Positions 50,569 through 59,523 of a stretch of DNA of 64,000 nucleotides are shown here, piece by piece. A program made the position numbers and the translations under genes. The notes below the pieces were generated by a model. That model was given only the letters and a program-made list of their open reading frames with translations. It was not told the DNA's origin and searched no databases. Origin of the DNA: Serratia sp. H1w (lineage in GTDB: Bacteria > Pseudomonadota > Gammaproteobacteria > Enterobacterales > Enterobacteriaceae); contig NZ_AYMQ01000054.1 in NCBI RefSeq assembly GCF_000633355.1, positions 1-64,000 on the forward strand, in the 5' to 3' direction. Each line of letters begins with the position of its first letter. Position 1 is the stretch's first letter.

Positions 50569-53322
50569 ATGGACGGATTGTTGTTTATCGCGGGTCTGGC
50601 GTTGTTGTTGTGTCTGGTGGTATTACCCATTGCGGTGGTGATATCGCTCGGCCGTGGCAATCGCAACCAGCGAGAGATTGCACAACTCACACTCACCATC
50701 ACCCAGTTGCAAAAACAGGTGGATGACCTGCGGTTCGTTGAAACCGGGAGATCGCGGCCGACGCCGACGCCTGAGCCCGTGGTGCAACCAGTGGTGGCGA
50801 AGCAAACGCATGACTTTGCGGCACATGCGGCACAACAGTCTGCCGTTAAACCCGTTGCTGACATCGCTGTACCTCCATCGGTTACAGTTCCCTTGCAGCC
50901 TGCCGTACCAGCAGCCACCCTCCCTCGGCCACCGGTGGCCAAGCCTGTTATTGATAAACCAAAAGAACCGAAAAACGACCTGCTCAGCGGGCTGGTTAGC
51001 TGGTTTATGCAAGGCAACCCACTGGCGAAGCTGGGGGTGTTGTTACTGTTCTTCGGCTTGGCCTACCTGATGAAATACACCGTCGAACGCGACATGTTGC
51101 CTATTGAGTTCAGGCTAATGGGTGCGGCAGTGGCGAGTGGGGTTTTGCTGTGGTTTGGCTGGCGGCTGCGTGTTAAGCAGACGATGTATGCCCTGATCCT
51201 GCAAGGGGGAGCGGTCGGCGCGCTCTATATCACCGTGTTTGGTGCCTTCCGGCTTTATCAGCTGTTGCCACATATGTTGGCATTTGGCCTGATGCTGGTG
51301 ATCTGCGCCGCCAGCGTGGGGCTGGCCGTATTGCAACGTGCCCTCAGCCTGGCGATGCTTGCCAGCATTGGCGGCTATCTTTCACCGCTGCTGCTTTCTA
51401 CCGGTGGTGGCAGTTATATCGCTCTGTTCTCCTATTACCTGCTGCTTTCGCTGGGCATTCTGGCGATCAGCGTCTGGCAGCCGTGGCGGCCACTTAACCT
51501 GTTGGGTTTTGTCTTTTCCTTTGGCGTTGCCGGGCTATGGGGGGTAAACAACTACCTACCGGAATACTACCTGGGTTGCCAGCTGTTCCTGATTGCCAAC
51601 ATCGTGATTTTTGGTGTGCTCTGTCTGGCCCTGACGTTACGTGCGCAACTGCCTGGTGAGAAGATCATCGATGGTGCGCTCCTGTTTGGCCCACCGTTAA
51701 TCGGTTTTGGTATGCAGTATCTGATCACCCGCCAGTGGGAATTTGGCCCAGCGTTTTCGGCGCTGGGTTTCGGTTTGGCTTACCTGTTACTTGCCTGGGC
51801 TGCCTTGAAGCGTTACCCCTCTCTGGGCCGCATGTTGGCGGTTTCCGGCTTGGCACTGGGCGGAGTGTTCACTACGTTGGCGATCCCTCTGGCGCTGTCC
51901 GCAGAGTGGACCTCAATGGCCTGGGCGCTGGAAGGGCTGGGCATTCTTTGGCTTGGTCGTCAGCAACAACAAATCCGCATGAGCCTCAGCGGTTCTGGCT
52001 TGCTGGTACTAGCCTTGGCTTCCGCCTTGGTAGCCCTTGGCGCGGGCATGACGACGCTTTCCTTCACCTTGGTGTTTGCCGTGTTGGCATTAACCTGGCT
52101 TGCGGCAGCATTCCTCTGGCGCGAAATCGTGGCCGATGCTGCATTCCGGCAGGTTGTCAGCCGTGGCCTGCTGGCTGGCGGGATCCTGCTCTGGTTGGTC
52201 TGCCTACTTGGTTTTGCCGGCAGATTGCCGCTTCGCGATGGCCAAGGGGCCTTCCTGGCACTGGCCTTGTTGACGCTATCCGTCGTGCTGTGGCGTTGGG
52301 TGGCACAACGGCTGGCCTGGCTCGAACTGCGTTATAGCATTTGGCTGCTATGGCCGGGCATGCTGGCCTTGCTGTTATTCCAACTGGCCGATATGGGTTC
52401 TTTATGGTACTTCGGTTGGCCGAACCTGGTCTGGTTGCTGGCCTTGCCTGTGGCGTACTGGCTGCTCAAGCGCGAAGCGAGCTCCCTGCCGTTACTGCGC
52501 TTGCAGCAAGGATTACACCTCTCGCTGTTCTGGATGGTGGTGTTTGCGCTGGGTTATGAAGTCTTCTGGCGCACGATGCGCTTGCCGTGGGGCATGGATG
52601 AGTGGCGACTGGGCCTGCAAATGGGCTTCCTCTCCCTGATCATTTTGGCTACGCATGGCGCGCTGCGTAAAGGATACTGGCCGTTCGCCGAGCATCGTCA
52701 GCTGTATGGTGCGATTGCCATGGCCCCATTGGCCGTGTTGGCTCTGTTGCTGTTGCTGGTAGGCAACGTGTTTGATGGTGTCAGCATCGGCTGGCGTTAT
52801 TTGCCGCTGTTGAACCCGTTGGAAGAGGGCGCTGGTTTTGCACTGTTGGCCCTGGTGACTCTGGGGCTGTTTGCCCGGCGGGAATACCCGCAATTTGCCG
52901 CATTACTGAAACAGGCGTTACCGTTATTTACCCTTGCCGTCCTGTTCTGGTGGGGCAACGGGTTAATCCTCCGGGCGCTGTCTTATTACGCCGATATTGC
53001 CTGGCGGGCCGATACGCTCTGGGGTTCACGTCTGGTGCAGACGACCTTCGCTTTACTGTGGATGCTGATAGCACTGATCGTCATGGTGTGGTCAACCCGC
53101 CGTGGACAGCGTGAGGTGTGGTTTGGCGGCGCGGCATTGCTAGGTATCGTCATTGTTAAGCTGATACTGGTTGATAGCGCCAGAGGTGGCGGGCTGGCTC
53201 GGGCCATCTCGTTTATCGGCGTGGCGATACTGGTGTTGATCGTGGGATATTTTTCCCCATTGCCACCCAAAGCGGTGCGCGGTAAGGAGCCAACTGTGGC
53301 AAGCGAACGAGGGAATGTATGA
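50569..53322 (+). CDS. DUF2339 polytopic membrane protein
   Basis: 917 aa. One N-terminal helix (1-27) is followed by a short coiled coil (REIAQLTLTITQLQKQVDDL) and a Pro/Val/Ala-rich linker (about 60-130). More than twenty hydrophobic helices then run to the C-terminus. This is the DUF2339 architecture; function not established for the family. The start has AAGGCTGCACC upstream. The stop overlaps the DUF3999 start by 4 bp, and the two families are regular neighbours, so the products probably form one inner-membrane system. Confidence 0.87.
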   Translation: MDGLLFIAGLALLLCLVVLPIAVVISLGRGNRNQREIAQLTLTITQLQKQVDDLRFVETGRSRPTPTPEPVVQPVVAKQTHDFAAHAAQQSAVKPVADIAVPPSVTVPLQPAVPAATLPRPPVAKPVIDKPKEPKNDLLSGLVSWFMQGNPLAKLGVLLLFFGLAYLMKYTVERDMLPIEFRLMGAAVASGVLLWFGWRLRVKQTMYALILQGGAVGALYITVFGAFRLYQLLPHMLAFGLMLVICAASVGLAVLQRALSLAMLASIGGYLSPLLLSTGGGSYIALFSYYLLLSLGILAISVWQPWRPLNLLGFVFSFGVAGLWGVNNYLPEYYLGCQLFLIANIVIFGVLCLALTLRAQLPGEKIIDGALLFGPPLIGFGMQYLITRQWEFGPAFSALGFGLAYLLLAWAALKRYPSLGRMLAVSGLALGGVFTTLAIPLALSAEWTSMAWALEGLGILWLGRQQQQIRMSLSGSGLLVLALASALVALGAGMTTLSFTLVFAVLALTWLAAAFLWREIVADAAFRQVVSRGLLAGGILLWLVCLLGFAGRLPLRDGQGAFLALALLTLSVVLWRWVAQRLAWLELRYSIWLLWPGMLALLLFQLADMGSLWYFGWPNLVWLLALPVAYWLLKREASSLPLLRLQQGLHLSLFWMVVFALGYEVFWRTMRLPWGMDEWRLGLQMGFLSLIILATHGALRKGYWPFAEHRQLYGAIAMAPLAVLALLLLLVGNVFDGVSIGWRYLPLLNPLEEGAGFALLALVTLGLFARREYPQFAALLKQALPLFTLAVLFWWGNGLILRALSYYADIAWRADTLWGSRLVQTTFALLWMLIALIVMVWSTRRGQREVWFGGAALLGIVIVKLILVDSARGGGLARAISFIGVAILVLIVGYFSPLPPKAVRGKEPTVASERGNV

Positions 53323-54695
53323 AAGTAAAACTGAATAACTGGTTGCTGCTGGGCTCGCTTTGTCTGGCCGGCGCGGTCAATGCGGAATCGATGGCAGAGA
53401 AACCGCAAGATTTTGCCTACGGTATGACGTTAGCCACTGAAGTCAACGAACCGTTTTTCCGTATTGAACTACCTGAGGCGGTGTATACCGAGAGCGTTTG
53501 GCCGGATATGCGCGATGTGCGGGTGTTCAACAATCAAGGGCAGGCCGTACCTTTTGCGCTGACCGCGAATGTCACTACCCAGGAGAATAGCCAGACTTTC
53601 CCTCTGCGCATGTTCCCGATGAATGGCAAAAAGGTCACCAATCAGGAGCAGCAGGTCATTTCGTTAAAATCCGCTGGTGGTGTCGAAGTGACCTTGCCGG
53701 TAGATAGCGACAAGCCAATGGGTAAAACCTATCTGCTGGAAATCCCGCAGCATGAGGGCAACTATCCCCGCCTGACCCAGTTGAAACTAGTTTGGGACCG
53801 GCTGCCGGATAATTGGCAGACCCGCGTTAGCCTGTTCCATAGCAGCGATCTAAAAGACTGGTCGACTAGCGCCGAGGATGTACCTTTGATGGATCTGGCC
53901 TCCGGCAGCGATCGGGTGTTGTTGGATACCATCGATGTTGACGATTATTCCAAGCCTCGTTATCTACTGTTGGTATTCAACGATGCCAAAACGGCCCCTG
54001 ATCTGAAACTCCAGTCTGCGCAGGGGATGGTGTCTTCCCGATACACCCAGCAGCAGAGGATCGGTCTGACCTTCAAGCAAAAAGCTATTTCACCCAGCGA
54101 AGCTGAATATAGCTGGCCGAATCCTCAGCCCTTGAACAATATCAGCATTCGCCCAACGCAGGAGAATACGGTATTACCACTGGAAATCGATTACCGCAGC
54201 GCGGCGAATGATACCTGGCACCCGCTGACCAAGCAGGTGGTGTTCTCGGTGAATGGGCGTAACGCTGAACCCATCCCACTGAATGGCTTGTTGGTTCAAG
54301 GTATCCGCTTGAAAGGTATCAACCAGCAATGGGGCGATTCGCTGCCAGAAGTCTCGGCACAGCGTGATAGCCAAACCTTGATATTCAACGCCCAGGGAAG
54401 CTCGCCATTCCTGCTGACGTGGGGCAATAAAGCGGCACAGCCTCAGGCGATCCCTTTGGATAGTCTGATCCCGGCCGAATTGCGTAAAACGGTGGATGCC
54501 GATGCGTTGCCAGAAGCCGGGTTGCAATCCCAGGTCACGCTGGGTGGCACCGAACGCTTGAGCGCGGTAGATGCCGCAGAAGAGGCCAGCATGTGGAAGA
54601 AGGGCCTGCTTTGGCTCCTGCTGGTGCTGGGGGCGGGCGGCTTGGTGCTATTGGCGTTGAAGCTGTGGAAAGAGGTGCAGCAGAAGCCGCAATAA
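53319..54695 (+). CDS. DUF3999 envelope protein
   Basis: 458 aa. Signal peptide (about 1-22, LLLGSLCLAGAVNA), a beta-rich periplasmic body and a single C-terminal membrane helix (KKGLLWLLLVLGAGGLVLLALKLW) with a short cytoplasmic tail. DUF3999 family, function unknown. The ATGA overlap with the DUF2339 gene implies stoichiometric synthesis. A periplasmic sensor or ligand-binding part of a DUF2339 complex is only inference. A hairpin at 54728-54758 follows the stop. Confidence 0.85.
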   Translation: MKVKLNNWLLLGSLCLAGAVNAESMAEKPQDFAYGMTLATEVNEPFFRIELPEAVYTESVWPDMRDVRVFNNQGQAVPFALTANVTTQENSQTFPLRMFPMNGKKVTNQEQQVISLKSAGGVEVTLPVDSDKPMGKTYLLEIPQHEGNYPRLTQLKLVWDRLPDNWQTRVSLFHSSDLKDWSTSAEDVPLMDLASGSDRVLLDTIDVDDYSKPRYLLLVFNDAKTAPDLKLQSAQGMVSSRYTQQQRIGLTFKQKAISPSEAEYSWPNPQPLNNISIRPTQENTVLPLEIDYRSAANDTWHPLTKQVVFSVNGRNAEPIPLNGLLVQGIRLKGINQQWGDSLPEVSAQRDSQTLIFNAQGSSPFLLTWGNKAAQPQAIPLDSLIPAELRKTVDADALPEAGLQSQVTLGGTERLSAVDAAEEASMWKKGLLWLLLVLGAGGLVLLALKLWKEVQQKPQ

Positions 54696-54727
54696 GCTGA
54701 GTGATTGCTGGTTGGTGAGATGAAAGA

Positions 54728-54758
54728 CAAGGGGTGACGCGGTTTGCGTTGCCCCTTG
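54728..54758. terminator. Hairpin between convergent DUF3999 and amidohydrolase genes
   Basis: CAAGGGG-TG-ACGC / GCGT-TG-CCCCTTG arms around GGTTT. No long T-run on either strand; probably a weak bidirectional terminator. Confidence 0.5.
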
Positions 54759-54783
54759 GTGATTTATATAACCGCCCGTGCCT

Positions 54784-56118
54784 TTACTGCGACGCCAGCT
54801 TGTTTTTGACTATCTGGCCGTCTTTCATAATGACCGTCAGGTTTTTACCAGGATCGGCCAGTAGGCCGATATCAGCGATCGGATCGCCGTTAACCAGCAA
54901 TAAATCGGCTAAGGCACCGACTTCGACCACACCCAGTTTTCCTGGATAGGGATTGCGCCGATCTGAGAGTGCCAACAGTTGTGCATTATCTGCGGTTGCC
55001 ATTTTGAGCACTTCGGCTGGGGTGTACCAGCGTGTCATGGTCGAAAGCTGTGAGCCTTGTCGGGCAGCCAGATTGGCATCAAATAGAATGTCGGTACCGA
55101 AGGCAACTTTCACGCCGTATTTTTTCGCCAGACGATAGGCATTATCCGTTCCGGCAAACACCTGTGCTGCTCTGGCCTGGCCGGCCGCATCGGGTAGCTG
55201 GTTGGCATTTTCGTCAGCCAAAAAGGGTTGCAGACTCCACCATGTTCCGCTTTCTGCCATCAATTTTGCCGTGGCATCATCGGCCAGTTGGCCATGTTCA
55301 ATCACTTTTGCCCCGGCCTTGATGGCATTGCGAATGGCCTCTGGGGTATACGCATGAACTGTTACATAGGTGCCCCAATTCGCAGCGGCCTCGACTGCGG
55401 CATGAATTTCATCCACGCTGAGCTGCACCGTATCTAACGGGCCATAGGGGGAAGAAACTCCACCGCCTCCAGTCAGTTTGATCTGGCTGGCCCCTTGCAA
55501 TAACTGTTCTCTGGTGCGCTTGCGAACCTCATCGGGTGAATCCGCTATCGCAGATATGCCAACGCGCTCCGGATAGCTCAATTGATCAGGAGTTGAGGGT
55601 ATCTCTGAAAGCATACGAAAATCACCATGACCACCCGTTTGCGAAATCATTGCCCCCGATGGCCAGATGCGTGGCCCTTTGATGACGCCATTATCAATCG
55701 CGAGTTTTAAGCCGAACGCCGGTCCCCCCAAATCACGCACGCTGGTAAATCCACGCAGCAGCGTTGACTCTGCCTCAGCACCGGCCAGCAAAGTAATAAA
55801 CGTTAACGGGGCCAGTGATGCCTGGGCCATGGTAGGTCGAACCATAAAGGTGTGCCAGTGAGCATCGATAAGGCCTGGCATCAGTGTTTGACCATTGCCA
55901 GCGATATGTACTGCATCGGCCGTTGCAGTGATCGGTTGGGAAGAGATTTGCGTAATTTTATTGCCTTCAACAGCCACATTCATCTTGGCCGTCAAGGTGG
56001 TACCGTCAAAGATCCGTACATCCTCAAAGATGGTCATTGACGATTGAGCATTGGATAATGAAGGTAAGAGACCTGCGATACAGGCGATCCAGAATGTTTT
56101 TTTGAGTGCATTTGCCAT
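54784..56118 (-). CDS. Secreted metal-dependent amidohydrolase (prolidase/imidazolonepropionase-like)
   Basis: 444 aa from the ATG at 56118; an earlier in-frame start would disrupt the signal peptide MANALKKTFWIACIAGLLPSLSNAQ. Amidohydrolase barrel with metal ligands DAHWHTF (near 75), a carboxylatable lysine in SQIKLTGGGGVSSPYG, histidines in TVHAYTPEAI and VIEHG, and the late aspartate in AFGTDILFD. This pattern fits the Xaa-Pro dipeptidase/carboxypeptidase group of periplasmic amidohydrolases. Substrate unknown. A LysR remnant lies upstream and may be its lost regulator. Confidence 0.86.
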   Translation of the reverse strand: MANALKKTFWIACIAGLLPSLSNAQSSMTIFEDVRIFDGTTLTAKMNVAVEGNKITQISSQPITATADAVHIAGNGQTLMPGLIDAHWHTFMVRPTMAQASLAPLTFITLLAGAEAESTLLRGFTSVRDLGGPAFGLKLAIDNGVIKGPRIWPSGAMISQTGGHGDFRMLSEIPSTPDQLSYPERVGISAIADSPDEVRKRTREQLLQGASQIKLTGGGGVSSPYGPLDTVQLSVDEIHAAVEAAANWGTYVTVHAYTPEAIRNAIKAGAKVIEHGQLADDATAKLMAESGTWWSLQPFLADENANQLPDAAGQARAAQVFAGTDNAYRLAKKYGVKVAFGTDILFDANLAARQGSQLSTMTRWYTPAEVLKMATADNAQLLALSDRRNPYPGKLGVVEVGALADLLLVNGDPIADIGLLADPGKNLTVIMKDGQIVKNKLASQ

Positions 56119-56492
56119 CGGTATTACCCTCTCGCGTCTCTGAGTCCGCAAATGTTTGATAGGTTTTCTTCCTTTCTATCGCTAAAAAGATGGGAAGATC
56201 TTAGCCTCAGTAGAGTGTAGAAGGTTTCTAAAATTGGTGTTCACATCGCCAGCGCGATCCTTCAAAATCATGAGTTGTTGGCAGCCAGATCTTGCGCAAT
56301 TAAACCAATCAATTTCCTTACACGTAACGGCAAAACACGTGCTTGCGGATAGACGCTCAAAATGATGAGGTAATAATGCATTTATTATCTGCACGATTGT
56401 CCCTTGATCATTAGAATGTAGGTATATCGCAAAGCACGGTATGCAATACTATTCTTACGGTACTTGATGATCTGGTTATGTGCTATTTTTCC
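56119..56492. other. Intergenic region upstream of the secreted amidohydrolase
   Basis: 374 bp AT-rich spacer. Apart from the LysR-type C-terminal remnant at 56268-56381 I see no gene. It should hold the amidohydrolase promoter on the minus strand and the 3' end of the GNAT transcript. Confidence 0.5.
56268..56381 (-). pseudogene. Remnant of a LysR-family regulator C-terminus
   Basis: A 37-codon minus-strand frame ending in TGA reads ...SVYPQARVLPLRVRKLIG followed by LIAQDLAANNS. This is the classic C-terminal end of LysR effector domains (V-Y-P-Q-x-R-x-L-P-x-R-V-R-x-x-I-x-x-I). Two stop codons (TAATAA) lie immediately upstream in frame and no HTH region is present, so only the tail survives. 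A different 70-codon frame overlapping it shows no protein character. The regulator may once have served the neighbouring amidohydrolase. Confidence 0.6.
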
Positions 56493-56954
56493 TCATAATG
56501 CACGGTGCATATTAAACCCAGTCAGTTGGAAACCACACTTTTCGTACAAACTCCTGGCTGATGGATTGTTCGGGGCCACTCTTAACCCAATTTCGTTTAC
56601 ACCCAACCTTGCCAGTACCACCTCCATTTCAGCAAGGGCAGCGCGACCAATGCCTCTCTCGCGCCATTCCGGTTTTACCCAAAAGTCTGAAATCCAGGCG
56701 GATTTTTTTGATATTTCCACCCATAAATATCCGAGTGCTGTATTTTCTTCATTCGAAGAGATAATGGAGAATAATTTACTTTGAGGTTGGTTTATCCCTT
56801 GAGAGAAAACTACATCTATCGCTTCGGAGGCCCTTTTTTTTGCTTCTTCGATTAAGTAGTTTCGTGAGGCAGTCAAATCTGTGGCATATTCATCAATGAA
56901 AATCAGTCGGTATGACTTAAACTCATCATCTGTCATATCTCTTAGTGCTACCAT
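56493..56954 (-). CDS. GNAT-family N-acetyltransferase
   Basis: 153 aa. Acetyl-CoA binding motif A is clear: VKPEWRERGIGRAALAEMEV, with R/QxxGxG/A as RERGIG. It is followed by motif B LRVAPNNPSARSLYEKCGFQ and the C-terminal TGFNMHRAL. The N-terminal half (FIDEYATDLTASRNYLIEEA, 'F..GI..PQ..LF.I') resembles single-domain acetyltransferases that act on small amines or peptides. Substrate unknown. Lower G+C than the core genes around it; it is the last complete chromosomal gene before the integrated element. Confidence 0.88.
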   Translation of the reverse strand: MVALRDMTDDEFKSYRLIFIDEYATDLTASRNYLIEEAKKRASEAIDVVFSQGINQPQSKLFSIISSNEENTALGYLWVEISKKSAWISDFWVKPEWRERGIGRAALAEMEVVLARLGVNEIGLRVAPNNPSARSLYEKCGFQLTGFNMHRAL

Positions 56955-57292
56955 GCCCGTTCCTCATGTACTGATGTTTTTTAAAAATTATAAACACCCT
57001 ATCAGTATTTAATCGGAATTCAACATGTATTCCTGTTTTCCTCAATTATTTATTTTCAGTATATCAGAAGGTAATGGTTGGCATCGTCGCCTGATAATTT
57101 TAAAGCTTTTGGCCTGATGGATTACTCGGAGGAAGCATGCCCCCCACACGGTGAGCTGGTTGCTATTGCTTATGGCTTGGAAGGAAACTGTAGAAAGAAA
57201 ACGCATCGCCATTTTGTGGCCATTTACATCAAGCAAACAAAAAAGCCACTTCGCAAGAAGTGGCTTAATCGTATGATTTTAAATCTAAAATT
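56955..57292. other. AT-rich spacer between the GNAT gene and the tRNA fragment
   Basis: About 340 bp with no convincing gene. A 78-codon plus-strand frame (57078-57314) starts at TTG, runs into the tRNA fragment and is probably fortuitous, though its centre (EEACPPHGELVAIAYGLEG) is protein-like. The only clear signal is the tRNA-type terminator at 57241-57267. Confidence 0.5.
57236..57267 (-). terminator. Terminator of the original tRNA-Ile gene
   Basis: On the minus strand AAGCCACTTC-TTGC-GAAGTGGCTT is followed by TTTTGTTTG, 26 bp past the tRNA CCA end. It marks the host side of the junction. Confidence 0.85.
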
Positions 57293-57338
57293 TGGTGGCC
57301 CCTACTGGACTTGAACCAGTGACCAAGCGATTATGAGT
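57293..57338 (-). other. Attachment site: 3' fragment of tRNA-Ile(CAU)
   Basis: On the minus strand this reads ACTCATAATCGCTTGGTC (anticodon CAT and anticodon stem) and continues to CAAGTCCAGTAGGGGCCACCA. It matches the E. coli ileX/ileY tRNA from the anticodon loop to CCA. It has a compensated G-C to A-T pair in the T stem (ACTGG/CCAGT). Upstream of the anticodon stem (57339 on) the match stops abruptly and no D arm or acceptor 5' strand is present, so the gene is interrupted here. It is the left junction of an integrated element; the intact tRNA should stand at the far right end, outside the window. Confidence 0.9.
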
Positions 57339-57499
57339 GTCAAATTAATGACTTACCTATGATTACCTTTCGTTATTTTTCATGTATTTAGCTTAACGCT
57401 TGACACTGTATAAATACCCATTGATACTCGTAAATACCGCTCTGAGGTATCCCATAAGTATCCCAGAGCGACCAAGCGATTTTTTGGGGATACCGTATT
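57339..57499. promoter_or_regulatory. Integrase control/arm-site region
   Basis: Contains a second copy of the att-core stretch GACCAAGCGATT (57470-57481; first copy 57321-57332). It also has repeated heptamers GTATCCC (57447 and 57457 areas) with an inverted GGGATAC just before int, and two TAAATACC units near 57410 and 57431. Such short repeats are typical of integrase arm-type and excisionase sites. Confidence 0.5.
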
Positions 57500-58930
57500 G
57501 TGAAGCCGTTCAAGTTTACCAAAGCCAGCATTATAGCCCTGGAGCCAGATCCTGCTGGTGGTCGTCTGGAGTTCCGGGATGCCGTTGTGAATGGCCTGAT
57601 ACTGCGTGTAGGCGCTTCAGGTGTGAAGAGCTTCTGCATCTCCCGCAAACGCAACGGGAAATTCATCCGGGCCACGCTGGGGCGTTTCCCCGATCTCAGC
57701 ATCGAGAACGCCAGGGCGAAAGCCTTAGACCTGCTGGGGGATGTAGCGACCACTGGCAAGAATCCAAATGATGTACGCCGCATACACGCAATGAGCCTAG
57801 TAACCCTGACAGAGGCTCTGGAAACCTACATTGATAATCGGGCTCACCGGCTGAAACCTGTCACTGCAAAGCAGTACCGCTCCATCTTGGGTAACTTCTC
57901 CGGTGACTGGTTGAACCAGCCGATGGCGAATATCAGCCGGGATCGTGTTGAAGCTCGCCATAAGGCGGTAACCGAAGGGGCTGTTTGGTTTGGTCGCGAT
58001 AAGTCACTGCTCCGCGCCGGGGTAGGAACGGGAAGCAAAGCTCAGGCTGATTTGTGGGCGCGCGCACTCCGGGCTGTTTATCGGTTTGCTTATGACCATT
58101 ACCGAGATGAGGAAGGAAAAACGCTATTACCTGATCCGCCGACAATGGTTCTAAGCACAAAACGACAATGGCACGGTACCACCAGAAAGACCGAGCGGAT
58201 CAGGACAAATGATCTTGGCCGGTGGTTGAAAGCTGTTGAACAAGTAAGGCAGGAATCCGCCGCCGTCAGGGATGATGTTTCAGTGTCGATATGTGATGCC
58301 CTGGATATGGCCTTATTTACCGGCCTACGCCGTGCTGAGGTATTCGGCTTGGAATGGGATAGGGTGAATATCGGTGGTCGCTATTTCTGGATTGATACCA
58401 CTAAGAACGGTGATCCGCTAGAGCTGCCGATCACTGATACCCTGCTGGCAATATTCCGCCGCCGCCTAAGATTGAAAAATGATGCGCAAACCATCGTATT
58501 TAATGGCAGAAAAGGCATTGTTAAAGAGCCTCGTCGGGTCATAGCCCGTATTGTGGCCGCTACAGTGCCGGATGCTAACCCAGATGGATTGATACCCATC
58601 GAGTTCAAGTGTCACGACGCCAGGCGCACATATGGCACAGTGGCTGAATTGGCCGGGGTTGGCTCCTACATTCTCAAGCGCTTAATGAATCACCGCACTG
58701 TACGCAGTGCAGACGTGACCCAGGGGTATCTGCATTTCGGTGCTGATGAGCTACAGGAACCAGCCAGGAAGGTAGAGCGGGCTATTCTGGAGAATGCGGG
58801 GCTGGTGGAGAAAGTTGACGGTATGAATGCTCGTTTATTGGCTGCATTGGCGAATATGAGTGATGAAGATAAACGGCGCTTATTATTTGATATCGCAAGT
58901 AAAGAATTGGTGGTAAATAATGGAAAGTGA
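57500..58930 (+). CDS. int: Tyrosine recombinase/integrase of the element
   Basis: 476 aa from a GTG at 57500. An N-terminal arm-binding DUF4102-like domain (about 1-90) and a SAM-like core-binding domain (about 105-215) precede the catalytic domain. The catalytic residues are all visible: R277/R278 in FTGLRRAEVFGLEW, H372-x-x-R375 in CHDARRTYG, H398 in LMNHRTV and the nucleophile Y410 in VTQGYLHFG. It is larger than P4 Int because of an insert before the catalytic domain. It reads away from the tRNA fragment into the element. It should catalyse integration at the tRNA-Ile anticodon-loop site. Its end overlaps the next gene by 11 bp. Confidence 0.93.
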   Translation: MKPFKFTKASIIALEPDPAGGRLEFRDAVVNGLILRVGASGVKSFCISRKRNGKFIRATLGRFPDLSIENARAKALDLLGDVATTGKNPNDVRRIHAMSLVTLTEALETYIDNRAHRLKPVTAKQYRSILGNFSGDWLNQPMANISRDRVEARHKAVTEGAVWFGRDKSLLRAGVGTGSKAQADLWARALRAVYRFAYDHYRDEEGKTLLPDPPTMVLSTKRQWHGTTRKTERIRTNDLGRWLKAVEQVRQESAAVRDDVSVSICDALDMALFTGLRRAEVFGLEWDRVNIGGRYFWIDTTKNGDPLELPITDTLLAIFRRRLRLKNDAQTIVFNGRKGIVKEPRRVIARIVAATVPDANPDGLIPIEFKCHDARRTYGTVAELAGVGSYILKRLMNHRTVRSADVTQGYLHFGADELQEPARKVERAILENAGLVEKVDGMNARLLAALANMSDEDKRRLLFDIASKELVVNNGK

Positions 58931-59486
58931 TAAGTCACTAGATGATTTTATTAATGAGATAAATTACGAGTCCAATAAAATTTCGCATGTCAGTTTTTTT
59001 GATGTGTTTAATATTCATGATTTTAGCGATAAATCTATAGATTATAAATATAAAATGGCCAAGGAGGTTGCTGAAAACTTCAAACGTGATGAGTATGGAG
59101 ATCTTTACACTGGTGCTTTTATTCTTGAGATTTTAGGGTTTAAAGAGCTTTCATTTAACATTAGAAAGTTTATTGATTCAAACCTCGGCATTCTAGAACA
59201 TAAAGATATCCTATCCGCGCTGGCAAAGAATGAGGTTATTTCTGAGTCTCAAAGAGAGAGAGCATCTAAGCCAAGAAATAAATATTATGATGAAGTGATG
59301 TCTGTGATTTTAGATACATGGAAAAAACATCCCGGAGCCAGCCAGACTAGATTACATCAGGCACTGGTAATTCACTATGATGGTAAAGTCAGCCCCAACT
59401 CATTATTGAAGTGGGTTAAGTCATCAGGAGCGAAACCACCTAAGCCAAAGAAATATACTGACTTTAAATTAGTTCTCCCCCAGTAG
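58920..59486 (+). CDS. AT-rich hypothetical protein coupled to int
   Basis: 188 aa, not recognised. It overlaps the int stop by 11 bp, so it is made from the int message. N-terminal half is acidic and helical (DKSLDDFINEINYESNKISHV). A linker with QRERASKPRNKYYDEV leads to a C-terminal helical stretch ending SGAKPPKPKKYTDFKLVLPQ, where VSPNSLLKWVKSSG resembles a small DNA-binding helix pair. Base composition is much richer in A+T than int or the helicase gene, suggesting separate origin. A role in excision control or superinfection defence is conceivable, but nothing in the sequence shows it. Confidence 0.7.
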   Translation: MESDKSLDDFINEINYESNKISHVSFFDVFNIHDFSDKSIDYKYKMAKEVAENFKRDEYGDLYTGAFILEILGFKELSFNIRKFIDSNLGILEHKDILSALAKNEVISESQRERASKPRNKYYDEVMSVILDTWKKHPGASQTRLHQALVIHYDGKVSPNSLLKWVKSSGAKPPKPKKYTDFKLVLPQ

Positions 59487-59523
59487 CTGGGTACTGGATG
59501 TGTTACACCCGGTTATAGGAAGT

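Noticed and set aside
56182-56394. 70-codon minus-strand frame upstream of the amidohydrolase
   Set aside because: A different frame in the same stretch reads as a LysR C-terminus, so this frame is incidental.
57078-57314. 78-codon plus-strand frame reaching into the tRNA fragment
   Set aside because: TTG start, no clear ribosome site, and the C-terminal part is antisense to the tRNA and its terminator.
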